From Epiperipatus broadwayi (Eukaryota > Onychophora > Udeonychophora > Euonychophora > Peripatidae), in contig JAQFVV010000064.1 of the NCBI GenBank assembly GCA_028023455.1, positions 370,001 to 434,000 of the forward strand: a stretch of 64,000 nt of DNA, given 5' to 3'. Shown piece by piece: positions 36,293 through 49,417 of the stretch. The notes beneath the pieces are model-generated. The model was given only the letters and a program-made list of their open reading frames with translations. It did not search any database and was not told the DNA's origin. The stretch's first letter is position 1, and each line of letters begins with the position of its first letter. The translations under genes were made by a program, and so were the position numbers.

Positions 36293-37658
36293 TGTAACAT
36301 TTATTTATATACGTTACAAATATATTGGCATTGGGTAAAAAAAAAACTAAAAGATAAAAGTGGATTTAAAATTTTGAGTAATTTTTTTTAAAAAAAAAAA
36401 CGTACAATGAGTGTTGAATTATTCTTCTTATTTTTTTTATGTGATTAGTAATAACAGTAATTGGAAAGAACAAAATAATTCCAAAAGCAAGTAAAAAAAG
36501 ATAAGCTGGAAGTAGAAATACTCAAATTAATTAAAGATGGCCGAAAACTTGAAGAAAATAAAGACTTTATTACATAAAATTTATAAAGACTGGATAAGAT
36601 TAAAAAGGCATGGTACTAGCATGTGCAGAAGTCCTGAAAACTGGATATAAAAAGGAGGGATCCGGTTGAAGGAACATCTTGTTCATTTTGTTTCTCTAGT
36701 TGGTCTTGGATAACATTAATATATCCAAGATCGCTCTTCGCTGAAGGAATTCGGCATGTCGCAGTGAACCGGAGCTTCTGAAGACATCAGACCTAATGAT
36801 GTACACCAGGAAAAGCCTTCGTGACCGACTGGGGAAATGGACCACAAGATCAAGCAATAACCAAAAGGCCGAGCTCATTATAACCAAAAAACTATGCATA
36901 GTTATCTACTACTGAATTCATGAAACTTACCGGTAATAATAATTATCCTGATTGTGACAAAGTTAACTATTTAAAACTACTCGTAAAAATATACGTATAA
37001 AAGAATCCCGATAGTGACTTTAATTTTTCTATATGAGAGACTCTTATTTAACCAAGAACTTTTTGTTTATTTTAATTGATATTTATATTTTCTGGATATT
37101 TCCCAATTGAATTAAATGTGTTCTCTCCAAGGTATTAATTAGCTACTTAACATGAAGTATTTTAGTTTGTCAAAATTAAAAATATTTCTAATATCAATTC
37201 TCATTTGTGCGTTATTAATAATAGTTATTATTTTTTATTATTAAATTTATTTTTAGTGTAATAAGATTTAAACATAAGTTACCTTTGCCAATATGTTTCA
37301 ATACGCCCAGGACTAATAATCATAAAAATCATTAATTCTCATTACGGTAGAATTACCGCCCCTTAAAAAAAAATATAATAAAAATCTTTTTATTTTTTTT
37401 TTGTTTTACAACTTGCGAGAGGTGCTGGCGACATATTTCAGTGGATTCTTAGGAATTCTGGCGCCCATAGTAAATAAAATTAAAAGTTGATTTTGTCAAT
37501 AGCACAATTCGTAACAATTAATAGGCTGAAGTTGATCAGGAAAAATAGCTGTGTTTTTAGAATAGAAATACAACTTTCTTCTTTTTTGACATAGCTTGAT
37601 CAACTCACGTGCAGTTTATAATAGCGTGTAAAGGCCTAGCAAAACAAAAAACGTTACA
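36293..37658 (+). repeat. 3' LTR of LTR element 3
   Basis: TGTAACA...CGTTACA, near-identical to 34195-35544 apart from a few substitutions and small indels, one of about 14 bp near 36447. Confidence 0.9.
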
Positions 37659-40379
37659 ATATATATATATATTGTGACCATCTGAATGGGCACAAGGAAT
37701 TGAGATGCTTTGTATCTGCATTAAATAGTTATATTATATTTTAAAAAAATGAAATAGCCTTAGAATTTTAAATTTTTTTGCTGGAAATTGTTTGAAGCTT
37801 AGATATGGGTTGCTTATGCAGTTCATAGACCACTTTATAAGTATTCATTATTATTATTGTGGTTAATGAAGTATTTAATGTGAGGAAGAGGGATTGTTTA
37901 TTAATGGAATTGATATATTTTGTCAGAATGATGCAAGGTTATTTTATATTAGTGTAGTATTGGTTGAATGGTTTCAAAATCCTTATTCTTTAATATTTAT
38001 CCTTTTGTCAACAATTAATAGCCATTTCAATTATTTCAATTATATTTAGTTAAGATAGTTTAATATTTAGGTTGCAGTACATGTGTATGCATGTATGACT
38101 CTGCATCATTTTCATTTCATTTTCATCTTTTAATAACAGCAAACAATAGTACATGTACAATAAAAACATTTAAATTACAGTAATTATCTTAAATAATTTA
38201 ACAAATATATATTTCTTTCCAATGATTAATAGATAGTTGAATCAATGGATTATTTTACAAATTAAATAAATTATTAATCATTTTTGTTTAATAGTTAATT
38301 AATATTCATTTTTCTTTCAAGTTTGTAAAAGCTATTTATTTTATTATTATTATTTTTTTTGTCTTGATTTAATTCTAAAAATCATAATGTTTTTTTTTTA
38401 GAAAAGATTTTTTTCTTGAATATGTAATTAGCTTAGATAGAAAAGAAGCGTGGGAGTAACCTTGTGAAGGGAAATGACCTTTTGCTAAAGGGAGCTATTT
38501 AATAAAGATCTCCAGTAAAAATTTGCTTATTATGTATTGTAATTGTAGCCAGTAAACAGTGGCTCATTATTGTGAAAATTAAAGCCAGTTGCTGAAGTCA
38601 AATTGATTTTAAAAAGGCTTTGGAGTAAAACTTCGAAAGGATCTTAAGAAATTTATTATGAGAAAAGTTAATTAGGATGCAATTCTAAATTTAAAAAAGG
38701 TACATTAGTTTACTTTGCTCTCCTTGATTTAAACATTTTGAATTAATCACTTCATAACTATTGCTCTTTTAAAAATGTATGTTGATAATGTCCAGTCTAC
38801 ATTACTTCATTTAATTGTCATTTTAAATAAGAATAAATTGCATGAATATTATTGTATCATTAAACAACATGTGTCTTTTAATATATCTGGTAATATATCT
38901 GGAAAACGCATGCAGAACTATTTTACAGAATATATTTTAATCCTTCACTATTTTCCGTGTTATGTTTTTGTGAGGATTAAACATAAAATTAAGGATATGC
39001 ATATTTTGATAAATCATGCCATGTTTAAATTCATCATAAAGAGATGACAGTATTTATTTATCTGGTATTTCTGGAAATGACATGTATTTTAAATGAATGA
39101 AATAAAATGTGAGTTACTTCAAATTAAGTATTTGCTTAAATCGAATGGAAGGATAGAAATGCGGGTAATTTTTGTTCTCTTCGATAAAGATGAAATATAA
39201 AACAAAGTATTATTAATTGTGGAATTACTAGTGAATCATGGTATCTTAATTGATAATATTTAAGAATAAACTATGCATATAATAGACTATAAAGTGTCAA
39301 ATGCTATTCAAGAAAACTACTAAGAATAATTGCGTACTTAATTTAGAACCACAATGGAGAATGTCTTATATTTTCATCATAATAAAGGAGAAATTAATTA
39401 CTTATGTGTGACATAGTAAACTCAAATAGCTTGGCTATGAACACTGGAGGTGCTAGGTCATATTTAAGTTATGATTATATTTTTAAGTTATCCTGCAGAA
39501 GTTTATTTTAATTTAAATTCAGTTTGGAATGTGTCCCATATTGTTTCATAAACCTGGAGCAGAGCTTTGCAAGTGAATTTTTATTTTAAGTTACAAAACA
39601 AATAATTGTTTCTTTATTTTTTTTTATTGCTTGTCATTATTAATGTATATTATAGATAGATAGGCTTACTTATTATTATGTTTTATTTATAATTTGGGTT
39701 ATTTTGACCTTCTAGATCATCTCCAAAGCATATCCAAATGAGGAATATGCTGGTAAAAATTGATTTTGTACAAATAGGTCTTATTGTTCTTTTATGAAGG
39801 TAAAAGAAATAAATATTTTTTTAAAATATATTATTAGAGAGGTTTATATTTATTTTGTATACTTTATTATCTCAAAGTGAGAATTTTGTTCTTTTTTAAA
39901 TCAACGAACGTATAATAAAAATAGTTTGCTAGATATAAAAGAAAGTTCGCTCGTAATAATTATAACTATTAAATTTTAAAAGTAACCTAAAGTTTATTCT
40001 CAATTAAAAGTTATATCTTAATGCAATATTTAATTACCATGTTTCCTGCATAGTGTGTAATTTAGAGTTAATTTTATACATACTTTTGTTCACGGGTGTG
40101 TGTCTGTTTTGCACAATTATGACATTTGTTTGATAAAATTCAGTTTGTGAATATTTTATGTATAAATTTAGGATGCTGTCATATTCTACTGAGTTGATTG
40201 GATTAGTATGTTATCTGTATGTATTTATCTGCCAGCGTGTATTTATAATGTTCGATATTTAGAAAAGCTTTGAGAATGGAAACGAAATCTGATTGCATTC
40301 TAATGTTTGTAGGGATAAAAGATTTTGCTTATTTAGTATATGTTTTTCCATGAGTAGAGCCTAGTTTATATTATATGCG

Positions 40380-40605
40380 TATGATTAAATGATATTTTTC
40401 GAAGTAAAAGTGATGTTTTCTTAGAGCCCTGGTGATGAGGAAAAAGTTCCAACCAATAGTGTATTTAGAAGTAGATGAGTTATTGTTGAAGTATGATTAA
40501 ATGATGTTTAGGAAGTTATGTGACGTTTTTCTTATATTCTTGGTGATGAGGAAAGGTTCCCCACCAACAATGTATTTAGAATCAGATGAATTACTGTAGA
40601 AGTGT
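40380..40605 (+). repeat. Tandem duplication, about 113 bp, two copies
   Basis: Two diverged copies start GTATGATTAAATGAT and contain TGGTGATGAGGAAA and GTATTTAGAA-AGATGA. Confidence 0.75.
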
Positions 40606-40904
40606 TCAGTACGAGTTTATCTGCTCCTCATGTAGATTTCCCTTATAACACATAGTCTGTATAATCATGAAAATATAGCTCGGTGTTAATTAATATGTGG
40701 CCAGATAAATTGTTATGTTAATTCCTGATGTAATATTAGTGTCTTATTTTATTGATGAATTACGACATTGTCCGAAATAAAATAATTGTATGATATTTTC
40801 TTAATGAATGGATAGTTTGTGGAAAAGATTGTTTTCTACTATTGTTGCTTGACACAAGCACACACATGCATAATATAAATAATATCGCATATATAAAGTA
40901 TAGA

Positions 40905-41033
40905 GTTATTGAAATTAAAATGAGAAATAAATGTTTTGAAATACATTACATTCATTTAAATAGAAGTATAAAGTTATTGAGATTAAAACGGGAAATAAAT
41001 ATTTTAAAATACAGTGTATTTATTTAAATAAAG
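40905..41033 (+). repeat. Tandem duplication, about 66 bp, two copies
   Basis: Two copies of a unit beginning GTATA-AGTTATTGA-ATTAAAA and ending TTTAAATA. Confidence 0.8.
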
Positions 41034-42287
41034 ATTATAAATCATCAAATCATCAGAATGAACATGATTTTGTTGCTATGCATGAAAGGTATACGTAATT
41101 GAAAGTGATTATTTAGTCAATTAGAGAAAGTTGCTTTGTTGAGAGCCAAATATAATTAATTTGATTTATTTTATTAATCAATAGTAATATCCTCTCAAAA
41201 GTATTTTTTTGTGCTAATAATATAACATGTTGTTTATTTAGTGTCATGTAGATGAAACATGTAGGCAAAGCATGTGTTTGAAGTCAGAATATTTAAGTTT
41301 TGTTGTTAATTTGCTTTGATAATAGGGATAATCCCAAACTGATGCTCAAAGTTTATTTGATAATTTAAAAATCTGTAAGACAAGTAGTCCAATTGTAAAT
41401 ATCATGTTAAACCAAATTTATTTTAGTGTAATAAATGATTTGTTTTATTTATTTAAAATCTTAAAACTGTGTCTTGAGTTATTATTGTATACATTCGTGT
41501 TTTCCATTTCCACATCTCCACATTTCACACATCTATTATAAAATAGATATATTGTTTTATAACTATAATATCAAATTTGCTGGTGTCTGACAATATTGTT
41601 TTTCTTAATCCAAACATTATAAGAAGCATTTGCCACTGGATAAACATATTAGAAAGTTGCCAAGTTAGTATATTTGTTAGATGATGATATGAGATTAAAA
41701 TACCCTATTTCTGTCATTATTTTATTATTGAAACATAGTAGAATATTTTAGTCAATTTGTTTCATTACATTTTTATCATACTTAAGAATTGTAACTTATG
41801 GGCCAATGTATTTATTTAATTCAACTGTGTTTGTTAAATTCCCTGAGACCTTATTGTTTATTTCTTAATTGGCATTAAAGTAGATGTTTAGATTATGATA
41901 TGCCAAGTCATAGAATTGTTTAGGAATATAATTATAGCAAGTTGATATATGTTATACTTGGATGAAGGAAGAAATTAAGTTGAAAGAATATTTTAATAGA
42001 TTGTATAAATAAACATTGTGATTTTTTATCACGCAATTAATTAATAAAAAGGATTTACATTATATTTAATGTTTTGTAATATTTCTTCTTTCATTTATTT
42101 ATAATCATGTATCTTTTGAACTTCCTATAGCCTCCCACTGAGCTGAGCTGAACAGAGACTTAATGAAGAGTTTCAATAAGAATTTTGTATTATATATCTT
42201 ATTATATTGTTCTATTCATTAATAGAACTTGCGCCTGGGCATTTCGCTCATGTAATGTATATGAGTGGTGTTGGGAGTGTAGGATAT

Positions 42288-42288
42288 A

Positions 42289-42354
<66 letters not shown>
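42288..42354. repeat. (TA)n microsatellite
   Basis: Two TA runs separated by CAATA, abutting the left end of the solo LTR. Confidence 0.95.
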
Positions 42355-42357
<3 letters not shown>

Positions 42358-44092
42358 ACCAATATTGAATATTGGCACATATTAATTTTATTTTAAAATT
42401 AATAAAAAAAAAATTAAAAATATTAAACAACTTATAAAAATCTAAAAGGTTTCTTTAGTAAACAAAATCAGTTTGCTGTCAAAAGTAAAGTTAAAAAATC
42501 AGAGTTTTAAAATAAAAAATCTTTCGTGAAAGTGTGTGAAACAAAAGTTACAATTAATTAATCAGAAGGGAAGTAAAAGGTTTTTATTAGTATTCGTAAA
42601 AATATAATTTAAAAGTTAAAATATACAAATCTCTTTTCATTCAAGTTTAATTAAAGAAAAAATAATGTTAAAACTAATATATGTGCGTATATATGTGTGA
42701 TTGTCAACAATAGAATAAATGTTATTATAAATAAATGAAAGTTAAAGAAGATTATCATTAAAAAACACGGCAATGGCTATTAGATATTAATTAATATAAA
42801 ACAATATGTTTTGCATGGCTATTACTAATTAAGCAATCTTTCAAAACACGTTTATCAAATGATTATCACTGGAATTTAGACAACAGATCTTTGCTGGAGA
42901 TATTAGAAAGACAACACATCGCAGGTATAAATAGACTTTATCAGACAGTAGTCAGTTCACAAAGTAATTGAGTAGTGCAGTTCACAAATTAATTGAATCA
43001 GTTGAGTTAATTATATCCAGAAACAAAATGCAGTGCTGAGAAGATTTTGGGAATTCACGCCTCTCTACAGCCCAAAAAGTCCGATGAAAACAGCAAGATC
43101 TGCCCGTGAAATAATGTCAACGTAACAATTAGAAAATCTCCATCAGTATCTAATTGTCTCCAATAGTAATAATCGTGAAACTCATCAAGGAAAAGTCCCA
43201 GCCAGCTGGAAGCATTCATAATGGAAACATTCATAATGAAAATATTCTCACCGAAAGCAGCCACCAAAGAGAACCAAAATTCTACGTCTATATTCAAAAG
43301 CCTAGGTAAAAACATTTGCTTATTTCGTTTATACTGTAATAGCCATTGCATTGCATTAATTCATACTAATCTTTCAGGAGTCTAATTATATGAACTCTAT
43401 ATCAAACATAAATGAACTATTGATGTGTGTGATTAAATTTCAAATTCTATGTAGTCCTTTATTATCATTATTATGTGTGTGCATGAGTTAATATGTGCGT
43501 GATCATTATATCAATATTTATTAGTTAAATTAGAGTGTTCTGTTATTAAATCTATAGGAATATTTAAACTATTTAGAAATGTTAATTTAAAATATGCGTG
43601 TGTTTTATTAGAATTATAAAATGTTTAAATTTAGTAAATAAATGTTAGTTAATAAATTATCTTTAAAATTAAACTTTATTTGTCGGTCAATTCTTATTTA
43701 TCAATTCCTTTTATCAAATTCTTTTATCAACTCCTTTTACAATTCTTTTATCAAGTCTTTTAACTACTAATTATATATAATCTGTTAGTGATTACAAACA
43801 ACTGAGCTAATCGTGGATTTAGGTGTTGAGTTAGTGGCCACTGTTCAAAGTGTGTTGTCTATTCTTTTAGTATTCTTTTAGAATAAACAGCTGGCACCCA
43901 TGTTTATACACAAACAAAAAAAAGTGCTTTGAACTTGGTGTTGAACACAACAGCCGAGAAGAAGCTATGTCCTGGAAATGTAATGCTAGTTATATACTTT
44001 ATAGCTATCGTTTGGGCATACATACTCTCCGAGTATGTTCTTCTCTGCCTAAGAGACCGGTGTTTCGAGGTAACAGATACGAACTCAGTACA
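42355..44092 (+). repeat. Solo LTR
   Basis: A 1738-bp unit from TGTACCAATATTG to AACTCAGTACA, flanked by TA runs on both sides. TATAAATAG at 42926-42934 is followed by GTAGTCAGTTCAC, a good TATA/initiator pair. No internal region or second LTR was found. The terminus TGTACCAA and the TATAAATAG box match the start and promoter of LTR element 1 (5926), suggesting a related family. Small ORFs on both strands (43055-43351, 43904-44131, 43929-44213) look incidental. Confidence 0.7.
42926..42934 (+). promoter_or_regulatory. LTR TATA box (TATAAATAG)
   Basis: Followed by an initiator-like TCAGT about 28 bp downstream. Confidence 0.6.
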
Positions 44093-44104
44093 ATATATAT
44101 ATAT

Positions 44105-45226
44105 ATATGTTACTAGATGGAGCTGTACCAATAGCCCACTATCAAGCTTAGTCTACATAAACACTGAGAGAGATGGAATTAAATATCTTTTTCAAATTGT
44201 CTCCAACCTTTAAACCATGGTTTTGAGGTAATTTCCTCATGTCAGTAAAGGGTAGGAAGACCAGAAACTAGATCTAAACTCCAACTCTACTAAACAGCAT
44301 TTATGATAATTGTGTCTATCAGTTTGAAAGCACGAATTTTTCAGATACGTAAATATCTTCAAATCCAGTCAATCAAACCAGATAGTTATATGGGTCTGAA
44401 TTCAGTTCAGTTTCACCATATAACAAAAGTCTCTGCGATCTATATCATTGCAAAAACCTTCAAGGGTATATTTATAATAAACAAAACAAGTTATATATTT
44501 TGTAACTTGTCCTAGCTTGCATTTTATGTTACTAGATGGAGCTGTACCAATAGCCCACTATCAAGCTTAGTCTACATAAACACTGAGAGAGATAGAATTA
44601 AATATCTCTTTCAAATTGTCTCCAACCTTTAAACCATGGTTTCGAGGTAATTGCCTCACGTCAGTAAAGGGTAGGAAGACCAGAAACTAGATCTAAACTC
44701 CAACTCTACTAAACAGCATTTATGATAATTATTTCTATCAGTTTGAAAGCACAAATTTTTCAGATATGTAAATATCTTCAAATTCAGTCAATCAAACCAG
44801 ATAGTTATATGGGTCTGAATTCAGTTCAGTTTCACCATATAATAAAAGCCTCTGCAATCTATATCATTGCAAAAACCTTCAAGACCCACATAACTATCTG
44901 GTTTGATTGACTGGATTTGAAGATATTTACGTATCTGAAAAATTCATGCTTTCAAACTGATAGAAATAATTATCATAAATGCTGTTTAGTAGAGTTGGAG
45001 TTTAGATCTAGTTTCTGGTCTTCCTACCCTTCACTGACGTGTGGCAATTACCTCGAAACCATGGTTTAAAGGTTGGAGACAATTTGAAAAAGATATTTAA
45101 TTCCATCTCTCACAGTGTTTATGTAGACTAAGCTTGATAGTGGGCTATTGGTACAGCTCCATCTAGTAACATAAAATGCAAGCTATGACAAGTTATGAAA
45201 TATATAACTTGTTTTGTTTATCATAT
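44105..45226. repeat. Family R repeat array 3
   Basis: Two plus-strand units (about 44107-44525 and 44526-44885) meet one inverted unit (about 44882-45226), making a foldback. Members share GTTACTAGATGGAGCTGTAC, ACTAGATCTAAA and TTTCACCATATAA with the other two arrays. The array lies between the solo LTR and LTR element 2, with TA runs at both edges. Confidence 0.82.
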
Positions 45227-45234
45227 ATATATAT

Positions 45235-47700
45235 TGTAAATATCGATAAGTCTATCTATATTTTAAAAATTGTCATTTGTTATTAAAAAAAAAATCTCTT
45301 TGAGTTGATGTTTATATATGAAGTATTATTATTGTTTATGGTTATTAGGTATAGTTATTGTTTGAAGTTATTATTTTATTTATATGTTGATGGTACATCG
45401 TTATGAATATTTAATTATTATAAATAAATAAAGACATATAAATTGTTGATTATATAAAAAGAATTATTTTATTTGCAGTGATTATTAAAAAAATGCAATA
45501 TTATTATTTATGTATATTTTTAAAGCTGTCAAATAAATTTTCAATTTAATATTTTTTATATATATATGCTTGATATTTTATTTTTTTTTAATGTTAATTG
45601 TTTTAAAATAAAACATGTGTAACAATGGTTTTCAAAACAGCATTTGCTAGCACGTGGAACAACAGCAAGAACAAAAAGAAGCCATTATTATTATTAGTGG
45701 GATGGTAATTAGAAAAACAAAAGGATAAAATTTTGTTGTACTTTGTTTCTTTGAAATTACCATTCTTCAGAATATTGGAATAAGATAGATTTCTATGGTA
45801 AATACATAAATCATGACAGGCTAATAGAGATATATCGCAGCCAAGAGGCTGCACCATTTTCTTTCATTTATTCCAAGGCAGTTTAAAAGGAAAAAACTAA
45901 GAAAATTTCAATACATATATTTCATCGCGTCTGAAGCCAAAATTTGACATAGCTATCTGGAATCTATAATGGTCAATCTAATAATAATCTGGAGGTAACT
46001 AGAATTAATATATTGGATTCAACATTTCAATTTATTTATTTATTTTTCAAGGAAAGAAATTTTAGAAGGATAAAAATATACATACATCCAAGAATTGACA
46101 ATTTTCTCTAACGTGATAGTTTCTTCACTTTAACTAGAATGCATTCTAATATTAAACGGATAAAGAAATAAAACAATGGAATAAGTTGACTTTTGAAGGA
46201 AAACTGGACATGTGAACTTTGAAAGGTAGTAATAATTTTATATGTATAAATGATATATAAATATATTTTTGAGATCGATATTTTTGTTTACTTTTATTTT
46301 TCATTATAAAAATATAACGTTTTATAAATATTCAATTCAAGCGTCTTGTTTTCTAACAGCAATAAACGTTTAACAGGTGTCAAAATTAACACTTAAGTAA
46401 TTTAAAATCTTAAAGTATGGCTTATAAGTTTGGGTTGCATATGAGTTGTTATGTATATTTTAATAAGTAAATTTATATTCGCAAATTTTTATTATAAAAA
46501 AAAAATTGTTTTATTATTAATTTATTTCCATTTTTTTTTTTAACTTTATATAATGATTCTTATGCATACCAAAACAATAATTTATATATATTTGCTGTAT
46601 ATAATTTTTTTTTTATTATTATTATTTTAAATATCTGAAAAATATAAATATGGATTTGTATTTATATTAATACCTACTTGTTAAGCACAGATATGTCTTT
46701 ATTTATTTAATATATATACTTATTGCAAGTATATATGTATATTTATTATTTGGGTTTGTATTTAAAACATTGATATTACCTAAAATTAAACCATAATATA
46801 AAAATAAAGGATGTACTATTTGTTTTATAAGTAATGCCTTTGTAATTTATTTGAAAGAGTATTAATATTTTATTCTTATTTTTCTTTTAATGCCAGAGTC
46901 ATTATGAAATTAATTGAATTCACAATTTAATAGAGGATAACTTTATATTTCACTTATTGTTTAGTCTTTAGGCCACTTACACATATTATTATTCATTGAT
47001 ATGTTTAGATATACATAAATTTACATAATAGATGTGTATATTGGATTTAATAGAATTCCCTTTGTTTCTGATATATATTTGATTAGTTAGTCATATCAAC
47101 CTTGAAAATAAATTATAATGATAGATCTCATTGCTCTGTATGATTTTAGATTTATTTCATGTATAGCTAGTTGGAAGGGCATATAAACAATTTATTTAAA
47201 TATAACTGGGATAATTTTGTCTTTCTTCATTTAAATTATACAATTTATTATATTAGGCTTTCTCAACAATTGGATTCATTTAGATTATATATATTCCATT
47301 ACGTTTATCATCCAATGTTTGAAGCATTATTTTCTTCTCATATATTGATGTTCCATTACATTTGAGGTATAATATGTTTATATGATATATTGTCCATTAC
47401 ATTTGGCACCACAAACTGTTGGTCCCAGTTAACTGATGATTGGTATAATGGAGTAAAAGTATGTTCCATTACATTTGGACGCCATAACGTGGTCAGCATA
47501 ATATGTTCGTTTAATTATTCATTACATTTGGTGTATCAAAGTTAGGGGCTTGGTTAACTAATGATTATTGTTGCAAAAGTTCATATGTTTATTTTCATTT
47601 GAGATCATATAAAGATACATTCCATTATATTTGGCTTTCCCAATGTTTGGGGCCTTCTTTCTTCAATTTAAATGGAATGCAGCAAGTACGTTCCATTACA
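45235..47700 (+). repeat. 5' LTR of LTR element 2
   Basis: TGTAAATATCGATAAG...TTCCATTACA. Two incidental ORFs stay open in both LTRs: minus 45603-45857 (one codon longer than 51944-52195) and plus 47171-47365 (same protein as 53508-53702). With LTRs this similar, that is expected without selection. Confidence 0.92.
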
Positions 47701-47720
47701 TTTGGCGCCCAACATGGGGC
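47351..47720 (+). repeat. Array of LTR-end / primer-binding-site-like units
   Basis: TCCATTACATTTGG or a close variant occurs at 47393, 47465, 47520, 47621 and 47692, with partial copies at 47301 and 47352. Each is followed by a variant of GGCGCC-CAA--TG-GG: GGCACCACAAACTGTTGG, GGACGCCATAACGTGG, GGTGTATCAAAGTTAGGGG, GGCTTTCCCAATGTTTGGGG and, last, the true site GGCGCCCAACATGGGGC. A related unit recurs in the interior at about 48600-48640 (AAGGGCTTGGTTAA, then GATTATTGTTG). Confidence 0.7.
47703..47720 (+). promoter_or_regulatory. Primer binding site, tRNA-Lys type
   Basis: TGGCGCCCAACATGGGGC lies two bases after the LTR's terminal CA. It is one base off the lysine-tRNA primer site TGGCGCCCAACGTGGGGC known from several retroviruses. 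Confidence 0.88.
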
Positions 47721-48234
47721 TCGAAATAAGCTAATTAGGGCTTGAAATACCCCACATACCTGAGAGATGTGTAGTATATATATTGATATGAGATGTATAG
47801 TTTAAAGAAAGAGAAGCATTTTTGTGTGTTTAATTTTTTTTATATAAATGGAAATATTTTGGCCTTATGTTTAGATGGTGATGGTTACTGTTATTGTATT
47901 TTTTTTAATGATGAAAGATAAATATAGTCATGAAGCAGTTTAATTTCAATTTAAAAATTATATTGATGGTGTTAAATTATAGCGTAATAATTTTGTCCAT
48001 ATTTGGAAAGTTTATGTTGTAGAAAATCTATAATTTTGAGGGTTAGATTGGATATTTGATTGTTGGAGTTTGGTTGGTTCTGTTGCAAGTATTGATGTTG
48101 GATGGGGAATTTTTGTCATTGTCTTGAGGATGTGATGCATTCATGTCACTTGTGATTGATTGATCTCATTCATTGCTCCAACCCAAATTGTGATGTTAGT
48201 TATTATTTATCATGAAGCAGTTAACAGTAGTCCT

Positions 48235-48400
48235 GCCATGATTTTACCTTTAAGACTCCAGAGAGAGTAAGGTATAATTATTTTTGATATATGTATAATA
48301 TTTGCCTCTAAGACTCCCAAAGATGAGCAAGGAAATATTTTATAAATAATAGCCCCTAAGACTTGGATGTAAGCAGGGCAGTGTAATAGTGTTTTCAGAA
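48235..48400 (+). repeat. Three degenerate repeats of about 58 bp
   Basis: CCTTTAAGACTCCAGAGAGAG, CCTCTAAGACTCCCAAAGATG and CCCCTAAGACTTGGATGTAA mark three successive units, each followed by AGCAAGG-like sequence. They lie in the leader of LTR element 2, upstream of its ORF. Confidence 0.6.
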
Positions 48401-49417
48401 AATTATTATGGGTTGTAGTAGCTTGGATAGAATGAAATGTGATAATCATCTAAGTGTTCATGAAACATTGTATGCTTTAGGAGTAATGATTGAATTCTTT
48501 TATCTATATCAAAGTTGTGAAGTGCTAATCAATCTTTTGGCTGTCAGTATCTGTCGGATCTTTGGAGGAATAGATAAGTATATAACTTAAATATATAACA
48601 CCAAACTTAAGGGCTTGGTTAATTGATTATTGTTGGTAACAAATAATCTATTACATTGATTATCAATTAGGGTTTGAAAACAAACATATCAATGTTTTAT
48701 TTTCCATTATAAGTGACTTTTAAACATGAAGTTCAATTAGTGAATGTTTGTTGATAATAAACTGCATTAGTACAATTTTAGTAAAATATTTCGGGCACAA
48801 AAGTAAATAATTAGTGAAGTTGATTTTTTTTTTATGTATATAAAATGTTATTAAGTTTTAAGGTCCAGAAAATTTATAGGCATCAATTTAAGCATTTTAT
48901 ATTTAACTACCATTATTTTGAATGAGAAAGTTGTCTCACTATATTATTGAATTGGTTGTTTTCAAGGCATGTGAACATTTTATTGTATTTTAAATATTTC
49001 AAGGTTATATTGAATTTGATATGAAATTTCCACATTTCAATATTGTATAAGTGTGGAATATTTATTATCATTATCTATAAATAAATGTTAGTTAGTGATC
49101 TCAGTTGTTACTTTCTTTTTCTCTCTCTCTCTATATATATATTTTTAGAGGAATTTATTATTGTTATAGTGATAGAAGAGACTTTTTATAAGCCAATAAG
49201 TTTATGAGTTCTAACAACTGAAATTTAGATTGTCGGATAGCTACTATGAATAATAAAATTAAAAAGGCTTGTACTTTGCTTAGTTGAATAATTGCTTGTT
49301 GGAATAATGATTGGAGATGGTGAGCCCTTGATCTGTGGTAATTACTACATAGAAAATATATATATATCTTAGAATTTTTTTTTTGTATGAGTATATAATA
49401 TTGCAGTTCTAATAATA

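Larger units (their letters stand above)
34195..37658 (+). mobile_element. LTR element 3, no ORF (non-autonomous)
   Basis: Two near-identical LTRs (34195-35544, 1350 bp, and 36293-37658, 1366 bp) flank only about 750 bp. A primer-binding-site-like sequence follows the 5' LTR. The internal region has no ORF above chance. It is inserted in AT repeats (ATAT on both sides fits a 4-bp duplication, but the context makes this uninformative). LTRs begin TGTAA and end TTACA. Longer than a classic TRIM but with the same lack of coding content. Confidence 0.88.
37659..42287. other. AT-rich stretch, no gene seen
   Basis: No recognisable gene. A 90-codon ORF at 38775-39047 has no domain and ordinary background composition. 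Two small tandem duplications within it are listed separately. Confidence 0.5.

Noticed and set aside
38775-39047. 90-codon ORF
   Set aside because: Composition matches background AT-rich DNA and no motif or splice signal supports it.
42248-42430. Ile/Tyr-repeat ORF
   Set aside because: Translation of (TA)n.
45603-45857. 84-codon minus-strand ORF kept in both LTRs of LTR element 2
   Set aside because: Same argument; the one in-frame codon difference alone is not evidence of selection.
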